A stretch of 64,000 bases of DNA from UBA3478 sp049596955 (GCA_049596955.1 JBMYMD010000003.1:62001-126000), one strand, 5' to 3'; shown: positions 34,291 to 43,245, numbered from the stretch's first letter. Program-made: numbers and translations. Notes: generated from the letters alone by a model not told the origin.

Positions 34291-34933
34291 CGCGCATACT
34301 CAATTTTCTGTCAACCATCTCAGCTAAATCATTATTGTGGGTCACAATAACAAAGGTTTGATTGTACTCATCACGCAACTTTAAAAACAATTCATGCAAA
34401 AATTGAGCATTCTCAGAATCTAAATTACCGCTTGGTTCGTCGGCTAAAACTATAGAAGGGTCATTAATAAGCGCTCGAGCTACCGCGACTCTCTGTTGTT
34501 CTCCACCAGAGAGCTGATTTGGATGATGATTCAAACGATGACCAAGCCCTAAGTCAGATAGTATAGTCTTAGCCTTTTCCGTAGCCTGTACTTTCGAAAT
34601 GCCGGATATAAAGCGCGGCAACATCACGTTTTCTAAAGCCGTAAGTTCAGGAAGCAATTGATGAAATTGAAACACAAAACCAATTTCTTTATTTCTAAAA
34701 TCAGCTAATTCAGAATCCTTTAATTGATGAACGGGTATCTCGTTTATCCTTATTTCTGTGGAGGGATGCCTATCAGGCTGATCCAAAGTTCCAAGAATTT
34801 GTAATAAAGTGGTTTTACCTGCACCAGATGGACCCACTATGGCAACAATTTCTCCTTGTTTTACTTCTAATGAAATTCCCTTAAGTACTTGATTAGAAGA
34901 ATATGTTTTAAATAAATTTGAAACTTTAATCAT
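34274..34933 (-). CDS. ABC transporter ATPase, LolD-like
   Basis: A 219-residue ATPase with Walker A GPSGAGKTT, Q-loop FQFHQLLPELTALENVMLP, ABC signature LSGGEQQRVAVARAL and Walker B IVLADEPSGNLD. The Q-loop and SGNLDSENA stretch are typical of the LolD/MacB branch, whose members power lipoprotein release or efflux from the inner membrane. No permease gene is adjacent, so the membrane partner must lie elsewhere. It heads a minus-strand run through the TIGR02757, S10 and SGNH genes and is divergent from msrA with a 23-base gap. Confidence 0.9.
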   Translation of the reverse strand: MIKVSNLFKTYSSNQVLKGISLEVKQGEIVAIVGPSGAGKTTLLQILGTLDQPDRHPSTEIRINEIPVHQLKDSELADFRNKEIGFVFQFHQLLPELTALENVMLPRFISGISKVQATEKAKTILSDLGLGHRLNHHPNQLSGGEQQRVAVARALINDPSIVLADEPSGNLDSENAQFLHELFLKLRDEYNQTFVIVTHNNDLAEMVDRKLSMRDGLFQ

Positions 34934-34956
34934 AAATGCTAATTTAAAGAATCTCT

Positions 34957-35502
34957 ATGGACAAGAATACAAATACCGAAATCATATTTTTTGCTAGCGG
35001 CTGTTTTTGGTGCACAGAAGCGGTGTTTAAACGCGTGAAAGGAGTAGAGGAGATAGTACCCGGGTACATTGGAGGTTCAATTAAAAATCCTGCTTACCGC
35101 GAAGTATGCACAGGACGAACTGGACATGCAGAATGCATAAAAATTGAATACGATCCAAGCTTCATAAAACTTGAAACCCTTTTAGCAGTCAATTTTAGCA
35201 CACATGACCCTACAACTCTAAATCGTCAAGGCCACGATGTAGGTACACAATACAGAAGTGGTATTTATTATACTACAGATGAACAAGAGCAAATCATCCA
35301 AGAATATGTGGCGTATTTAGAAAATGAAAAGGTTTTCGACAATTCAATAGTAACTGAAATCAAACCTGCAGAAACTTTTTATACGGCAGAAACAGAACAT
35401 CACGATTACTACGATCAAAATTCAGAGCAAGGTTACTGCGAGATCGTAATAGCTCCTAAAATTGCGAAATTAAGAGCGTCTTTTGTAGATTACTTAAAAT
35501 AA
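34957..35502 (+). CDS. msrA: Peptide-methionine (S)-S-oxide reductase
   Basis: A 181-residue repair enzyme reducing methionine-S-sulfoxide in proteins. The catalytic motif GCFWC places Cys16 as nucleophile and Cys19 close by. The conserved GYIGGSIKNPAYREVCTGRTGHAE and the PAETFYTAETEHHDYY block are present. No MsrB domain is fused. There is no signal peptide, so it acts in the cytoplasm. It is divergent from the ABC ATPase gene. Confidence 0.95.
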   Translation: MDKNTNTEIIFFASGCFWCTEAVFKRVKGVEEIVPGYIGGSIKNPAYREVCTGRTGHAECIKIEYDPSFIKLETLLAVNFSTHDPTTLNRQGHDVGTQYRSGIYYTTDEQEQIIQEYVAYLENEKVFDNSIVTEIKPAETFYTAETEHHDYYDQNSEQGYCEIVIAPKIAKLRASFVDYLK

Positions 35503-35538
35503 AACCTTCGACAGAAAACCACAAAACACCTTTCTAAA

Positions 35539-36315
35539 GTGAATACAATAAATGATAAGCTCAAATTTTTCAAAAAATTTATTTTCGAAACTTCGGTAAT
35601 AATAATTGGTATATCTATTTCTTTTTGGCTTAATAACACACAAGCCAAAGCTGAAAACTCACGAAAAGAAATACAACTATTAAAGGCCATACAACTCAAC
35701 ATTAACGAAATTGAAGTTTATGTACTTAATCGTGAAAAGAAATTGACTGCAGAGAATGAACTCATGGATTATTTATCTGATAATTGGAATAATATCAATT
35801 ACGACTCTGTTACAAAAGTGCTGTTAACAGGAGGGAACACGAAGTCATTTCACAATTTATTTTTAGATTATAGAGAGTTTCATCCTCCAATTTCTGAAAT
35901 TACTTCAATCATTGAAGACGGTTCATTAGCCTTGATATCCAACAATGAGATTAAGTTGAAAATTATTTCCCTTCTAGACAATCACCTTGAATTTTTAAAT
36001 CAAAACGTAAGCAGTGAGATCGCATTGCAGCAAGAATTTAGAATCGCCTTACTTCAAAGCGATAATCAAGAAATTAAAGCGATATTAAAAACAAGTCAGA
36101 ATGAACTAAGAGAGCGTTTTTATCAAGAAGATGATTTTACAGAGAAAACACGCTCAGAACTCCTTGCCATAAATAAATTGAACTCTGGAGAGAATTATTT
36201 AAGTCTTAAAATAAGGCAACGCTTTTTTGTGATGTATTATCTCGGTGCGTTTAAATCTAAATTGAAAGAACTCGAAGAGGAAGTAAATGCAGAATTAGCC
36301 TTAAAACATAAATAA
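35539..36315 (+). CDS. DUF6090-like membrane-anchored protein, unknown function
   Basis: A 258-residue protein with a GTG start at 35539. After a short amphipathic N-terminus a single membrane segment (about residues 12-32, FETSVIIIGISISFWLNN) is followed by a mostly helical, charged domain. The pattern KKFIFETSVIIIGISISFWLNNxxxxxxxxxKEIQLL matches the Bacteroidota DUF6090 family as I recall it. The helical part probably faces the periplasm. It lies 36 bases after msrA and 11 bases before the next small membrane gene. Function unknown. Confidence 0.8.
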   Translation: MNTINDKLKFFKKFIFETSVIIIGISISFWLNNTQAKAENSRKEIQLLKAIQLNINEIEVYVLNREKKLTAENELMDYLSDNWNNINYDSVTKVLLTGGNTKSFHNLFLDYREFHPPISEITSIIEDGSLALISNNEIKLKIISLLDNHLEFLNQNVSSEIALQQEFRIALLQSDNQEIKAILKTSQNELRERFYQEDDFTEKTRSELLAINKLNSGENYLSLKIRQRFFVMYYLGAFKSKLKELEEEVNAELALKHK

Positions 36316-36326
36316 ATTATTGTCCA

Positions 36327-36599
36327 ATGTCTAATAAAAACCCCATTACCTATTTGGTTTTAAGTATTTTACTCGATGCCATTGGTATGCTCTCTTACCT
36401 TGTACCTGTTATTGGAGAATTCTCAGATTTTTTATGGGCACCTCTTTCTGGTTGGATCATGAGCAGAATGTATTCCAATAAGCAAGGTAAGGTGGCAGCA
36501 GTAGTTCAGACTATTGAGGAGCTTATTCCTGGATTTGATGTTATTCCTACTTTTACAATCATGTGGATTTACACCTTTGTTCTTAAAAAAGACGATTAG
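36327..36599 (+). CDS. Small membrane protein, 90 aa, unknown
   Basis: Two to three hydrophobic segments cover residues 6-30, 33-45 and 68-85, joined by a short basic loop (SNKQGKVA). ELIPGFDVIPTFTIMWIYTFV at the C-terminus looks like a re-entrant or spanning helix. It is 11 bases after the DUF6090-like gene, probably cotranscribed. Its TAG stop shares four bases (TTAG, 36596-36599) with the stop of the convergent lipoprotein gene. I recognise no named family. Confidence 0.75.
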   Translation: MSNKNPITYLVLSILLDAIGMLSYLVPVIGEFSDFLWAPLSGWIMSRMYSNKQGKVAAVVQTIEELIPGFDVIPTFTIMWIYTFVLKKDD

Positions 36600-37150
36600 C
36601 CTTGTATGATAAAATTAACAGTTGCATCAAAAACGATCAATCCTTCTGCAGAATTAAGGTTTGAGTTTGGTTTTATAGGGTCGTAAACCAATACAACTCG
36701 CATATCGACAAATCCGGTAATTGCTGTACTCATTTCCCATTCTAATCCTAATTTATTTTGATTTTCGTCGGTATCAATTGCCTCTAAAGTGCTTACAAAA
36801 GAATTATTCTCGTTTTCTAAAATCAAAAAAACTTGATAATCATTAGATTTTAATAGAATTGTATCATTTCTGTCAACTCGTTCTTCTTCATCAAGTACAA
36901 AATCATAAGCAAAATTCAATCGAATGGTGTAATCTGAATTATTTTTTAACTGTATCGTATTTGTTTGCGGATTTAAAGGTCCTTCTAAATCTGGATCTAT
37001 ATAAGACAAAAAAGACTCTTCATTATCTTCTTTGGCTGTAAAAGTCAATTCTGCAATATTGTACTTTTCAGGTTCCGCATATCCCAAATCGTCCAAATCA
37101 CTACAACTCACAGTAATTAAGCAACAAACAACTAGAAAACCTATTCTCAT
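36596..37150 (-). CDS. Receptor-associated surface lipoprotein
   Basis: A 184-residue lipoprotein: signal MRIGFLVVCCLITVSC with lipobox ending at Cys16. The acidic mature region has an N-terminal beta part, DPDLEGPLNPQTNTIQLKNNSDY, and a C-terminal MRVVLVYDPIKPNSN strand. Its layout resembles the short lipoproteins that accompany certain flavobacterial TonB receptors (type 1 periplasmic-binding-fold label in databases), though this one is divergent. It starts two bases after the TonB receptor stop, so the two are one transcript. I infer that it captures or presents the receptor's ligand at the cell surface. Confidence 0.8.
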   Translation of the reverse strand: MRIGFLVVCCLITVSCSDLDDLGYAEPEKYNIAELTFTAKEDNEESFLSYIDPDLEGPLNPQTNTIQLKNNSDYTIRLNFAYDFVLDEEERVDRNDTILLKSNDYQVFLILENENNSFVSTLEAIDTDENQNKLGLEWEMSTAITGFVDMRVVLVYDPIKPNSNLNSAEGLIVFDATVNFIIQG

Positions 37151-37152
37151 TA

Positions 37153-39561
37153 TTAATATTTATAGATTAAAGAAAATTGAAGATTGCGACCTGGTTCATC
37201 TGCAAAATAACGTAGTTGATTTAGGTAATTTCTATACGTTTCATTTAGAACATTCAATACTGTAAGGCTTAGTTTAATACTTCTTTTTTGTTTTAAAAAT
37301 AAACTGTAATCAATTGAGCTGTTGTAATTCACAAATGAAGGTGGAGCATCATTAAGTTTTAACTCTACAATTTCGTTAGGTCTGATTTCTACCAATAAGT
37401 TAGGCGGAGTATTTTTTTGTTCGAAAACGATTTGTTGTTCAACACTAAATTGTAGTTTGTTTTTCTCGCCAATTGTAAAACGAAGACTATTATTAATTTC
37501 AGCTGAGGGTATATTGATTTGTGGTTCATTTAATTCGAGGTTTGTTGCTTTAATTGAACTAAATTTTGAAATAAATGTCCAATTTAACCCTAATGGTTTG
37601 ATCACTTCTGATGAAAAACCTAGGAATCTTGAGTCAGCTTGTTCGTAAGTCCATACGGGAAAGGCACCTCTTAGGGTGTATTCGGTATCAGAAGGGTAGA
37701 GGTAAATAAAATCTTTAATAGTGTTGTAATATGAATTTAATCTTAGAGAAAAATGAGGATTATTATAAGATAACCCTAAGTCAAATTTTAGCGCTTTTTC
37801 ACTTTTAAAACCCAACTGTCCTAATTCTATACGAGCGGCTGTATGATGTAGACCATCAGAAAACAATTCAGCTGCATTAGGAGCCCTTTGAAGCGCACTT
37901 ACTTGAAAGTCTGCCGCTAATTCATTACTCGGTTCAAAAGTCAATCCCAAATTATAAGCTTGATTGAGGTAATCCCAATTTGATTTGGTCAACACTTGTG
38001 TGCCCAAATCTTCGGTTACGATATCAGGATATTTTTGGTCATAGCCCAATTGTTCAAACCTTGATTTTCTATAAAATTTTTGAACGTCATATTCAGTATA
38101 GTCAATTCGTAGCCCTGAACTTAAGAGAAAATAATCGCTCAAATTTTTATTTAAAATGACGTAGTAACCCAACTGCGTTTTTTGATAATCGGGAATAAAA
38201 CGTCTTACACCGGTTTCAGGATTAGGTTCGTTTTCTTGGTATTGTAAATTAATTCCAGTTTTAAAAAGACCATTATCCAAGACATTTTGATAACTTATTC
38301 TTGTATCATGAGTGTTGAGAATCATATCCATAGCAGGTATCTCATTTCTTGGACCTCTTCTTATATCAAATTCTTTTCTTCGATTGTATTGCAAGCTATA
38401 GGCTATATCTATCTTAGACTTTTCTGTTAAATTTTTAAAATAGGAGCCTGAAAAAGTTCCGTGTAAGATATCCTGTTTAGGGGTGTAAATATCATATCTA
38501 AAATCTTCGATATATAATGGAGTTCTGGAATTAATACTCCGTTCTAAATCATCGAGATTACCTATATGTGAAGATCTGAGAATACCAATTTGGTCTAAGA
38601 GTAATGAAAAATTTAGTTCCCAGCCCGATGATAATTTATTTTTGCCATATATCAAATTGACCGATTGACTTTTATTTCCGGTATTGGTGAGATTATAATC
38701 TGGAGCAGTTCGATCACCAAAGCGCTGATAATTTAAGGATGACTTGAAATAGGAGCCGTTGGTATTCGTCTTTTTTATTTGATGAAAAATATATCCACCA
38801 CGACCATTGGTATGGTAACCAGTCCCAAATTCCCTTTTTTCAGAATCAACTGGATAGAATTTTTGATGATCTAATACAATTACACCTCCAATAGCATCTG
38901 TACCATAAGCCAGAGCATTTGCCCCTTTCTCAATTTTGATTTCATCAAAAGAGCCCATCTGAATGCTTGGAGCATGTTCGTCTCCCCATTCCATATCTTC
39001 TTGCCGGGTACCATTAGAAACTGTAATTATTCTACTTCCTCTCATACCCTGTATGATTGGCTTTGAAATAGTTGTTCCTGTTTGGAGTGTAGTCACACCA
39101 CTTAGGTTCTTAAGAGCTTCTCCTAAAGATTTTGAGCGATTAGACGAAATCCAATCTTCATCTAATCGTTTTACGAGTTGCTTTTTAGCACGTTCAATAT
39201 TTGAACCTATTAATTCAACTTCATCAAGTTGTTCAAAATGGTGTTCTAAAAAAAAGACATCCGATTTTGAACGATTGAGTTTTACTTCGAAGGTTTGTGG
39301 ATTGCATTCAGGATGATCAATATAAACAGTAAAGCTTGATTTACACAAGTCTGGCACAAGCAATCTTCCTGAATTATTCGTCTTTGCCGAGAAGCCTAAT
39401 TCGTCAATTTTTATCTCGGCGTCAGCTAAGGGCTCTTTGTTGTCGTGATAGTCTAAAACAATAAGTTCATAGGTTAAATTACATTCTTCTTCAACCTCCT
39501 GAGAGTAAGCTATACTGTAACTTAAAAATATGCAGACGAAAACTATTCTAAAGCTCTTCAT
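37153..39561 (-). CDS. TonB-dependent outer-membrane receptor, probable metal uptake
   Basis: About 802 residues from the ATG at 39561, which opens the signal peptide MKSFRIVFVCIFLSYSIAYSQ. A start at 39600 would translate through the operator-like palindrome. A CarboxypepD-regulatory-like domain (~25-110) is followed by a plug with LGEALKNLSGVTTLQTGTTISKP and MRGSRIITVSNGTRQEDMEWGDEHAP, then a 22-strand-type barrel. The WGDEHAP plug type resembles receptors thought to import zinc or similar metals; that is inference. It pairs with the lipoprotein 36596-37150. A palindrome at 39571-39585 suggests repression by a metal regulator. Confidence 0.88.
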   Translation of the reverse strand: MKSFRIVFVCIFLSYSIAYSQEVEEECNLTYELIVLDYHDNKEPLADAEIKIDELGFSAKTNNSGRLLVPDLCKSSFTVYIDHPECNPQTFEVKLNRSKSDVFFLEHHFEQLDEVELIGSNIERAKKQLVKRLDEDWISSNRSKSLGEALKNLSGVTTLQTGTTISKPIIQGMRGSRIITVSNGTRQEDMEWGDEHAPSIQMGSFDEIKIEKGANALAYGTDAIGGVIVLDHQKFYPVDSEKREFGTGYHTNGRGGYIFHQIKKTNTNGSYFKSSLNYQRFGDRTAPDYNLTNTGNKSQSVNLIYGKNKLSSGWELNFSLLLDQIGILRSSHIGNLDDLERSINSRTPLYIEDFRYDIYTPKQDILHGTFSGSYFKNLTEKSKIDIAYSLQYNRRKEFDIRRGPRNEIPAMDMILNTHDTRISYQNVLDNGLFKTGINLQYQENEPNPETGVRRFIPDYQKTQLGYYVILNKNLSDYFLLSSGLRIDYTEYDVQKFYRKSRFEQLGYDQKYPDIVTEDLGTQVLTKSNWDYLNQAYNLGLTFEPSNELAADFQVSALQRAPNAAELFSDGLHHTAARIELGQLGFKSEKALKFDLGLSYNNPHFSLRLNSYYNTIKDFIYLYPSDTEYTLRGAFPVWTYEQADSRFLGFSSEVIKPLGLNWTFISKFSSIKATNLELNEPQINIPSAEINNSLRFTIGEKNKLQFSVEQQIVFEQKNTPPNLLVEIRPNEIVELKLNDAPPSFVNYNSSIDYSLFLKQKRSIKLSLTVLNVLNETYRNYLNQLRYFADEPGRNLQFSLIYKY

Positions 39562-39570
39562 TTTACTTAA

Positions 39571-39585
39571 TGCAACTTTGTTGCA
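39571..39585. promoter_or_regulatory. Operator-like palindrome TGCAAC-TTT-GTTGCA
   Basis: A perfect 6-3-6 inverted repeat lying 10 bases upstream of the receptor ATG (39561). On the minus strand it directly follows a near-consensus -7 box, TAATTTTA (39595-39588), so it would cover the transcription start. This is consistent with a Fur/Zur-type repressor site, but the protein is not known. Confidence 0.55.
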
Positions 39586-39619
39586 GTTAAAATTAAGCAT
39601 ATTAATTTATAAAACATCT

Positions 39620-40699
39620 TCAATTGACATGTTCACGCTCAAATGCGCTTAAAATTTCAACTAAATATTCGACACTATTTAAAGTTAATGCATTGTACAA
39701 GGAAGCACGAAAACCGCCTAGTGACCTATGGCCCTTAATACCATGAATGCCCTTTCTTGCAGAAAATTCTAAAAAATCAGTACTTAAATCTGGATGGATT
39801 AAATCAAATGTTATGTTCATACTCGACCTTGAACCAACATCAATCTTAGGCGTAAATAAAGAGTTTCGTTCTAATTCTTCATAAACCAGAAAAGACTTTT
39901 GCCTATTGTAAGAATCAAAATAGAACAAACCACCCTGGTCTTTAAGCCAAGTCAAGTTTAACATGGCCACGTATATTGAAAAAACCGGTGGTGTGTTTAA
40001 CAATCCACTTTTTTCAATATGATTTTGATAATTAAACATGGTAGGTATAGTTCTAGATTTGACCAGTTCATCTAAAAATGTCTTTCGAATTACCACCAGA
40101 GTCATTCCGGCGGGACCAATATTCTTCTGAGCCCCAGCATATATTAAATCAAATAAATTGAAATCAATTTGCTTTGAAAATATATCGGAACTCATATCGC
40201 AAACAAGAGGACAATCTGTCTTTAGAACATCTTCAAATTGAGTTCCATAAATGGTATTGTTAGAAGTGTAATGAACATAATCATAATCTTTTGAACTAAA
40301 TTGGGAAAGATCCGGAAGTTTTAAATATCCTTCTGAAGAGGAGTTTTTAAGAACCTCTACCTGTCCAAAATTGCGTGCCTCAACTATTGCTTTGGCACTC
40401 CAGACACCAGTGTCTATATAGAGCGCTTTTTGTTTTAAAAAATTCATTGGAACCAAAGCAAATTGCGAGGATGCTCCACCTTGTAGAAAAAGAACTTCGT
40501 GCGTTACATCCGACAATTCCATCAATTCTAAAACTATTTTTTTAGTTCGATCGAAAATGGATTGAAACGTATTAGAACGATGCGAAATTTCTAAAACCGA
40601 AAGACCTGAGTTGTCTAAGTTTAAAACACCTTCAGAGGCCTTTTTAAAAACCTCTTGTGGCAATATACATGGACCCGCACCAAAGTTGTGTATTTTCAT
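39620..40699 (-). CDS. serC: Phosphoserine aminotransferase
   Basis: A 359-residue PLP enzyme converting 3-phosphohydroxypyruvate plus glutamate to O-phosphoserine, the second step of serine synthesis (also used in PLP synthesis). N-terminal HNFGAGPCILP, GGASSQFALVPMNF (phosphate/PLP binding) and the Schiff-base lysine in YAGAQKNIGPAG identify it. Length is standard (~360). It directly abuts the upstream acyl-CoA reductase gene (stop and start adjacent) and lies 58 bases before the TonB receptor ATG. A serA gene is not in this window. Confidence 0.95.
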   Translation of the reverse strand: MKIHNFGAGPCILPQEVFKKASEGVLNLDNSGLSVLEISHRSNTFQSIFDRTKKIVLELMELSDVTHEVLFLQGGASSQFALVPMNFLKQKALYIDTGVWSAKAIVEARNFGQVEVLKNSSSEGYLKLPDLSQFSSKDYDYVHYTSNNTIYGTQFEDVLKTDCPLVCDMSSDIFSKQIDFNLFDLIYAGAQKNIGPAGMTLVVIRKTFLDELVKSRTIPTMFNYQNHIEKSGLLNTPPVFSIYVAMLNLTWLKDQGGLFYFDSYNRQKSFLVYEELERNSLFTPKIDVGSRSSMNITFDLIHPDLSTDFLEFSARKGIHGIKGHRSLGGFRASLYNALTLNSVEYLVEILSAFEREHVN

Positions 40700-41725
40700 T
40701 TATTGTAATTGAGTTAGAAATTCAATAGTATCGATTTGATCTGCATATTGGTCTAATCTAGGAGACTGTGTTTCACCTAAAGATATACTATTTTCAAACG
40801 ACACATCTGAAGAGATCAATTGTAATTCCTTGTGTTGTTCTATCTCCTCAATACAGATATTTAAGTCCTGGTAATATTCATAATACAAACATCCCATTGG
40901 TGAGAAAACTGCTTCATTTTCAATTAATAAAAGATGACCAAAGTCTATGAATTGGGTCTTATTAAGTAAGTGTATTGAGCGTTGATAATCAAGATTATTA
41001 CAAAATTTATGATGATGCAACAATCGATTATAATCCTCAAAGGCGACTCTCAACCGTTCAAAATCAAAATTTTGAGGCAGGTAAATTTTTGTAATACTCC
41101 TGCAACCTAAACCAAAGTAATTAAAGACATCCTCTGCCAATAATGAAAGCTCCTGATCACTCACAGATGAACTTAAAATACTTATAGAGGTTTTGTTTGG
41201 TCTTATAATTTTTGGATAATTTTTAAAATAAAACTCAAAATACCTTGAAGTATTGGCACTTCCAGTGGCAATTACAGCGTCAAATTCCTTAACCGGCTCA
41301 TGTACCAAAGTGTAATTACGACTAAAAGTCGAATCTAGATGTTCAAGTTTTTTCAACAAAAAGAGGAATAGCTTTTGATCTTTGCTAGATAATTTGAGCA
41401 GCACATGATGTCCTGATAAAACAACTGAGATAAAATCGTGAAAGCCAACAAGTGGAATATTACCAGCACAAATAAGTAATATTTTTTTGGAAACTTTATT
41501 CTCATCAAACTTGTAGGAATTTAACCATTGACGCACAACTGATTGGCGTAAATTAATAGACCAATAATTTAAAGCTCTTCTAATTTCAGATGCTATAAAC
41601 CATGGGTTCTCAGCGTTTACACTTGAAATAAGTAAATCAAATTCATCGGAAGATGTAGAGAGCAATGCTTCAATTTCTTGAGCTAAATGATCGAATAATG
41701 TAATATTTAAGTCCTGAGCTGACAT
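40700..41725 (-). CDS. Acyl-CoA reductase, LuxC family
   Basis: A 341-residue protein of the LuxC / acyl-CoA reductase family, related to aldehyde dehydrogenases. Recognisable blocks are LLICAGNIPLVGFHDFISVVLSGHHVLLKLS, FDAVIATGSANTSRYFEFYF and a conserved GLGCRSITKIYLP that carries the candidate nucleophilic cysteine. It may reduce an acyl-CoA or acyl group to the aldehyde with NAD(P)H. The gene is fixed between serC and a divergent ferredoxin, an order I recall as common in flavobacteria, but its physiological substrate is unknown. Confidence 0.85.
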   Translation of the reverse strand: MSAQDLNITLFDHLAQEIEALLSTSSDEFDLLISSVNAENPWFIASEIRRALNYWSINLRQSVVRQWLNSYKFDENKVSKKILLICAGNIPLVGFHDFISVVLSGHHVLLKLSSKDQKLFLFLLKKLEHLDSTFSRNYTLVHEPVKEFDAVIATGSANTSRYFEFYFKNYPKIIRPNKTSISILSSSVSDQELSLLAEDVFNYFGLGCRSITKIYLPQNFDFERLRVAFEDYNRLLHHHKFCNNLDYQRSIHLLNKTQFIDFGHLLLIENEAVFSPMGCLYYEYYQDLNICIEEIEQHKELQLISSDVSFENSISLGETQSPRLDQYADQIDTIEFLTQLQ

Positions 41726-41732
41726 GATAAAA

Positions 41733-41763
41733 TTTGTTATCTAGGCCTTCTGTTTTATTTTTG
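41733..41763 (+). promoter_or_regulatory. Bacteroidota-type promoter for the ferredoxin gene
   Basis: TTTG (41733-41736), a 19-base spacer and TATTTTTG (41756-41763) match the consensus fully. The -7 box ends 15 bases before the ATG at 41779, so translation from further upstream at 41734 is excluded. Confidence 0.8.
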
Positions 41764-41778
41764 CACAAAAATACGCTA

Positions 41779-42129
41779 ATGGCCATTATAATCACCGACG
41801 AATGTATTAATTGTGGAGCTTGTGAACCAGAGTGCCCAAATACGGCAATTTACGAGGGAGCTGACCAATGGAGGTATTCTGATGGCACCAGTTTAAAAGG
41901 AGTCGTCGAAACAGCAGAAGGTTCATTCATTGCCGACGAAGCTCAAATGCCTGTTTCTGATGAATTCTACTATATAGTTCCAAGTAAATGTACAGAGTGC
42001 AAAGGGTTTCATGAAGAGCCACAATGTGCCGCCGTATGTCCCGTAGATTGTTGCGTTCCCGACGAAAATGTAGTCGAAACAGAAGCTGAACTTTTAGAAA
42101 AGCAATCATTTTTGCATCAAAATAGTTAA
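41779..42129 (+). CDS. 4Fe-4S dicluster ferredoxin
   Basis: A 116-residue low-potential electron carrier. Cluster ligands are CINCGACEPECP (Cys9, 12, 15, 19) and CTECKGFHEEPQCAAVCP, giving two [4Fe-4S] sites with an insertion in the second motif. About 40 residues separate the two motifs. An ATG at 41779 is chosen because the promoter ends at 41763 and the family begins MAIIITDECI. It is divergent from the acyl-CoA reductase gene and may supply electrons to neighbouring reductive steps, which is inference. Confidence 0.93.
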   Translation: MAIIITDECINCGACEPECPNTAIYEGADQWRYSDGTSLKGVVETAEGSFIADEAQMPVSDEFYYIVPSKCTECKGFHEEPQCAAVCPVDCCVPDENVVETEAELLEKQSFLHQNS

Positions 42130-42147
42130 CCAAACCACTCCTAATAA

Positions 42148-43242
42148 ATGAAAGCAGGTATAGTAGGTTTACCCAATGTCGGAAAATCAACCCTTTTCAA
42201 TTGTTTATCAAACGCAAAAGCACAGAGTGCAAATTTTCCGTTTTGTACCATAGAACCTAATATAGGTGTTGTAAATGTGCCGGATCCTCGATTGGAAAAA
42301 CTTCAAGAATTGGTGGATCCAGAAAAAGTTATTCCGGCTACAGTAGAAATCGTTGATATTGCGGGTCTTGTAAAAGGAGCAAGTAAAGGAGAGGGGTTAG
42401 GAAATCAATTCCTAGCCAACATCAGAGAAACCGACGCAATACTCCATGTTTTGAGATGCTTTAACGACGATAATATAGTGCATGTCGATGGCTCTGTAGA
42501 TCCTATTCGAGATAAAGAAACCATTGATGTAGAGCTTCAATTAAAGGATTTAGAGGCTGTTGAAAAACGATTAGATAAAGTAAAGAGAGCTGCCAAAACT
42601 GGAAATAAAGAAGCACAAAAAGAAGAAGAGATTCTGGTGCGTCTCAAAAGCAACCTAGAAGCTGGTGTATCCGTACGGGCTGTAGATTTGCAAAAAGAAG
42701 ATTATGTGGATTACGTCAAACCATTACAACTCATAACAGATAAACCCGTTTTATACGTCTGTAATGTCGATGAAAAAAGTGCATTAGACGGCAATGAATA
42801 CGTATCTAAAGTGAGAGAGATGGTACAACATGAAAATGCCGAAGTGTTATACTTAGCAATAGGTACCGAAGCAGATATCAATGAACTAGATGATTACGAC
42901 GAACGACAACTCTTTTTAGAAGATATAGGACTTGATGAACCCGGTTCTGCAAAATTGATAAGATCCGCATATGCGCTGTTAAATCTTGAAACTTATTTTA
43001 CAGCAGGTCCCAAGGAAGTTCGTGCTTGGACTATTAAAAAAGGTGTTTCAGCACCACAAGCCGCTGGAGTAATACACACGGATTTCGAAAAAGGCTTTAT
43101 TCGTGCCGAAGTCATTTCTTATGAAGATTACACTTCTTATGGTTCTGAATCAAAAGTCAAAGAAGCTGGTAAAATTCGTGTTGAAGGAAAGGACTATATC
43201 GTCAGTGATGGCGATGTCATGCATTTTAGATTTAATGTATAG
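42148..43242 (+). CDS. ychF: Redox-regulated ATPase YchF (Obg family)
   Basis: A 364-residue P-loop protein that binds the ribosome and hydrolyses ATP. The G1 motif is GLPNVGKSTLFN, switch/G3 is DIAGLVKGASKGEGLGNQFL, and the G4-equivalent NVDE replaces NKxD, explaining ATP over GTP preference. The C-terminal TGS domain includes FTAGPKEVRAWTIKKG. Length is standard. It follows the ferredoxin gene by 18 bases and may share its transcript. Confidence 0.96.
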   Translation: MKAGIVGLPNVGKSTLFNCLSNAKAQSANFPFCTIEPNIGVVNVPDPRLEKLQELVDPEKVIPATVEIVDIAGLVKGASKGEGLGNQFLANIRETDAILHVLRCFNDDNIVHVDGSVDPIRDKETIDVELQLKDLEAVEKRLDKVKRAAKTGNKEAQKEEEILVRLKSNLEAGVSVRAVDLQKEDYVDYVKPLQLITDKPVLYVCNVDEKSALDGNEYVSKVREMVQHENAEVLYLAIGTEADINELDDYDERQLFLEDIGLDEPGSAKLIRSAYALLNLETYFTAGPKEVRAWTIKKGVSAPQAAGVIHTDFEKGFIRAEVISYEDYTSYGSESKVKEAGKIRVEGKDYIVSDGDVMHFRFNV

Positions 43243-43245
43243 CCT

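Noticed and set aside
39562..39600. Earlier ATG of the second TonB receptor
   Set aside because: It would translate the operator-like palindrome and the region of the start site, and would put 13 polar residues before the signal peptide.
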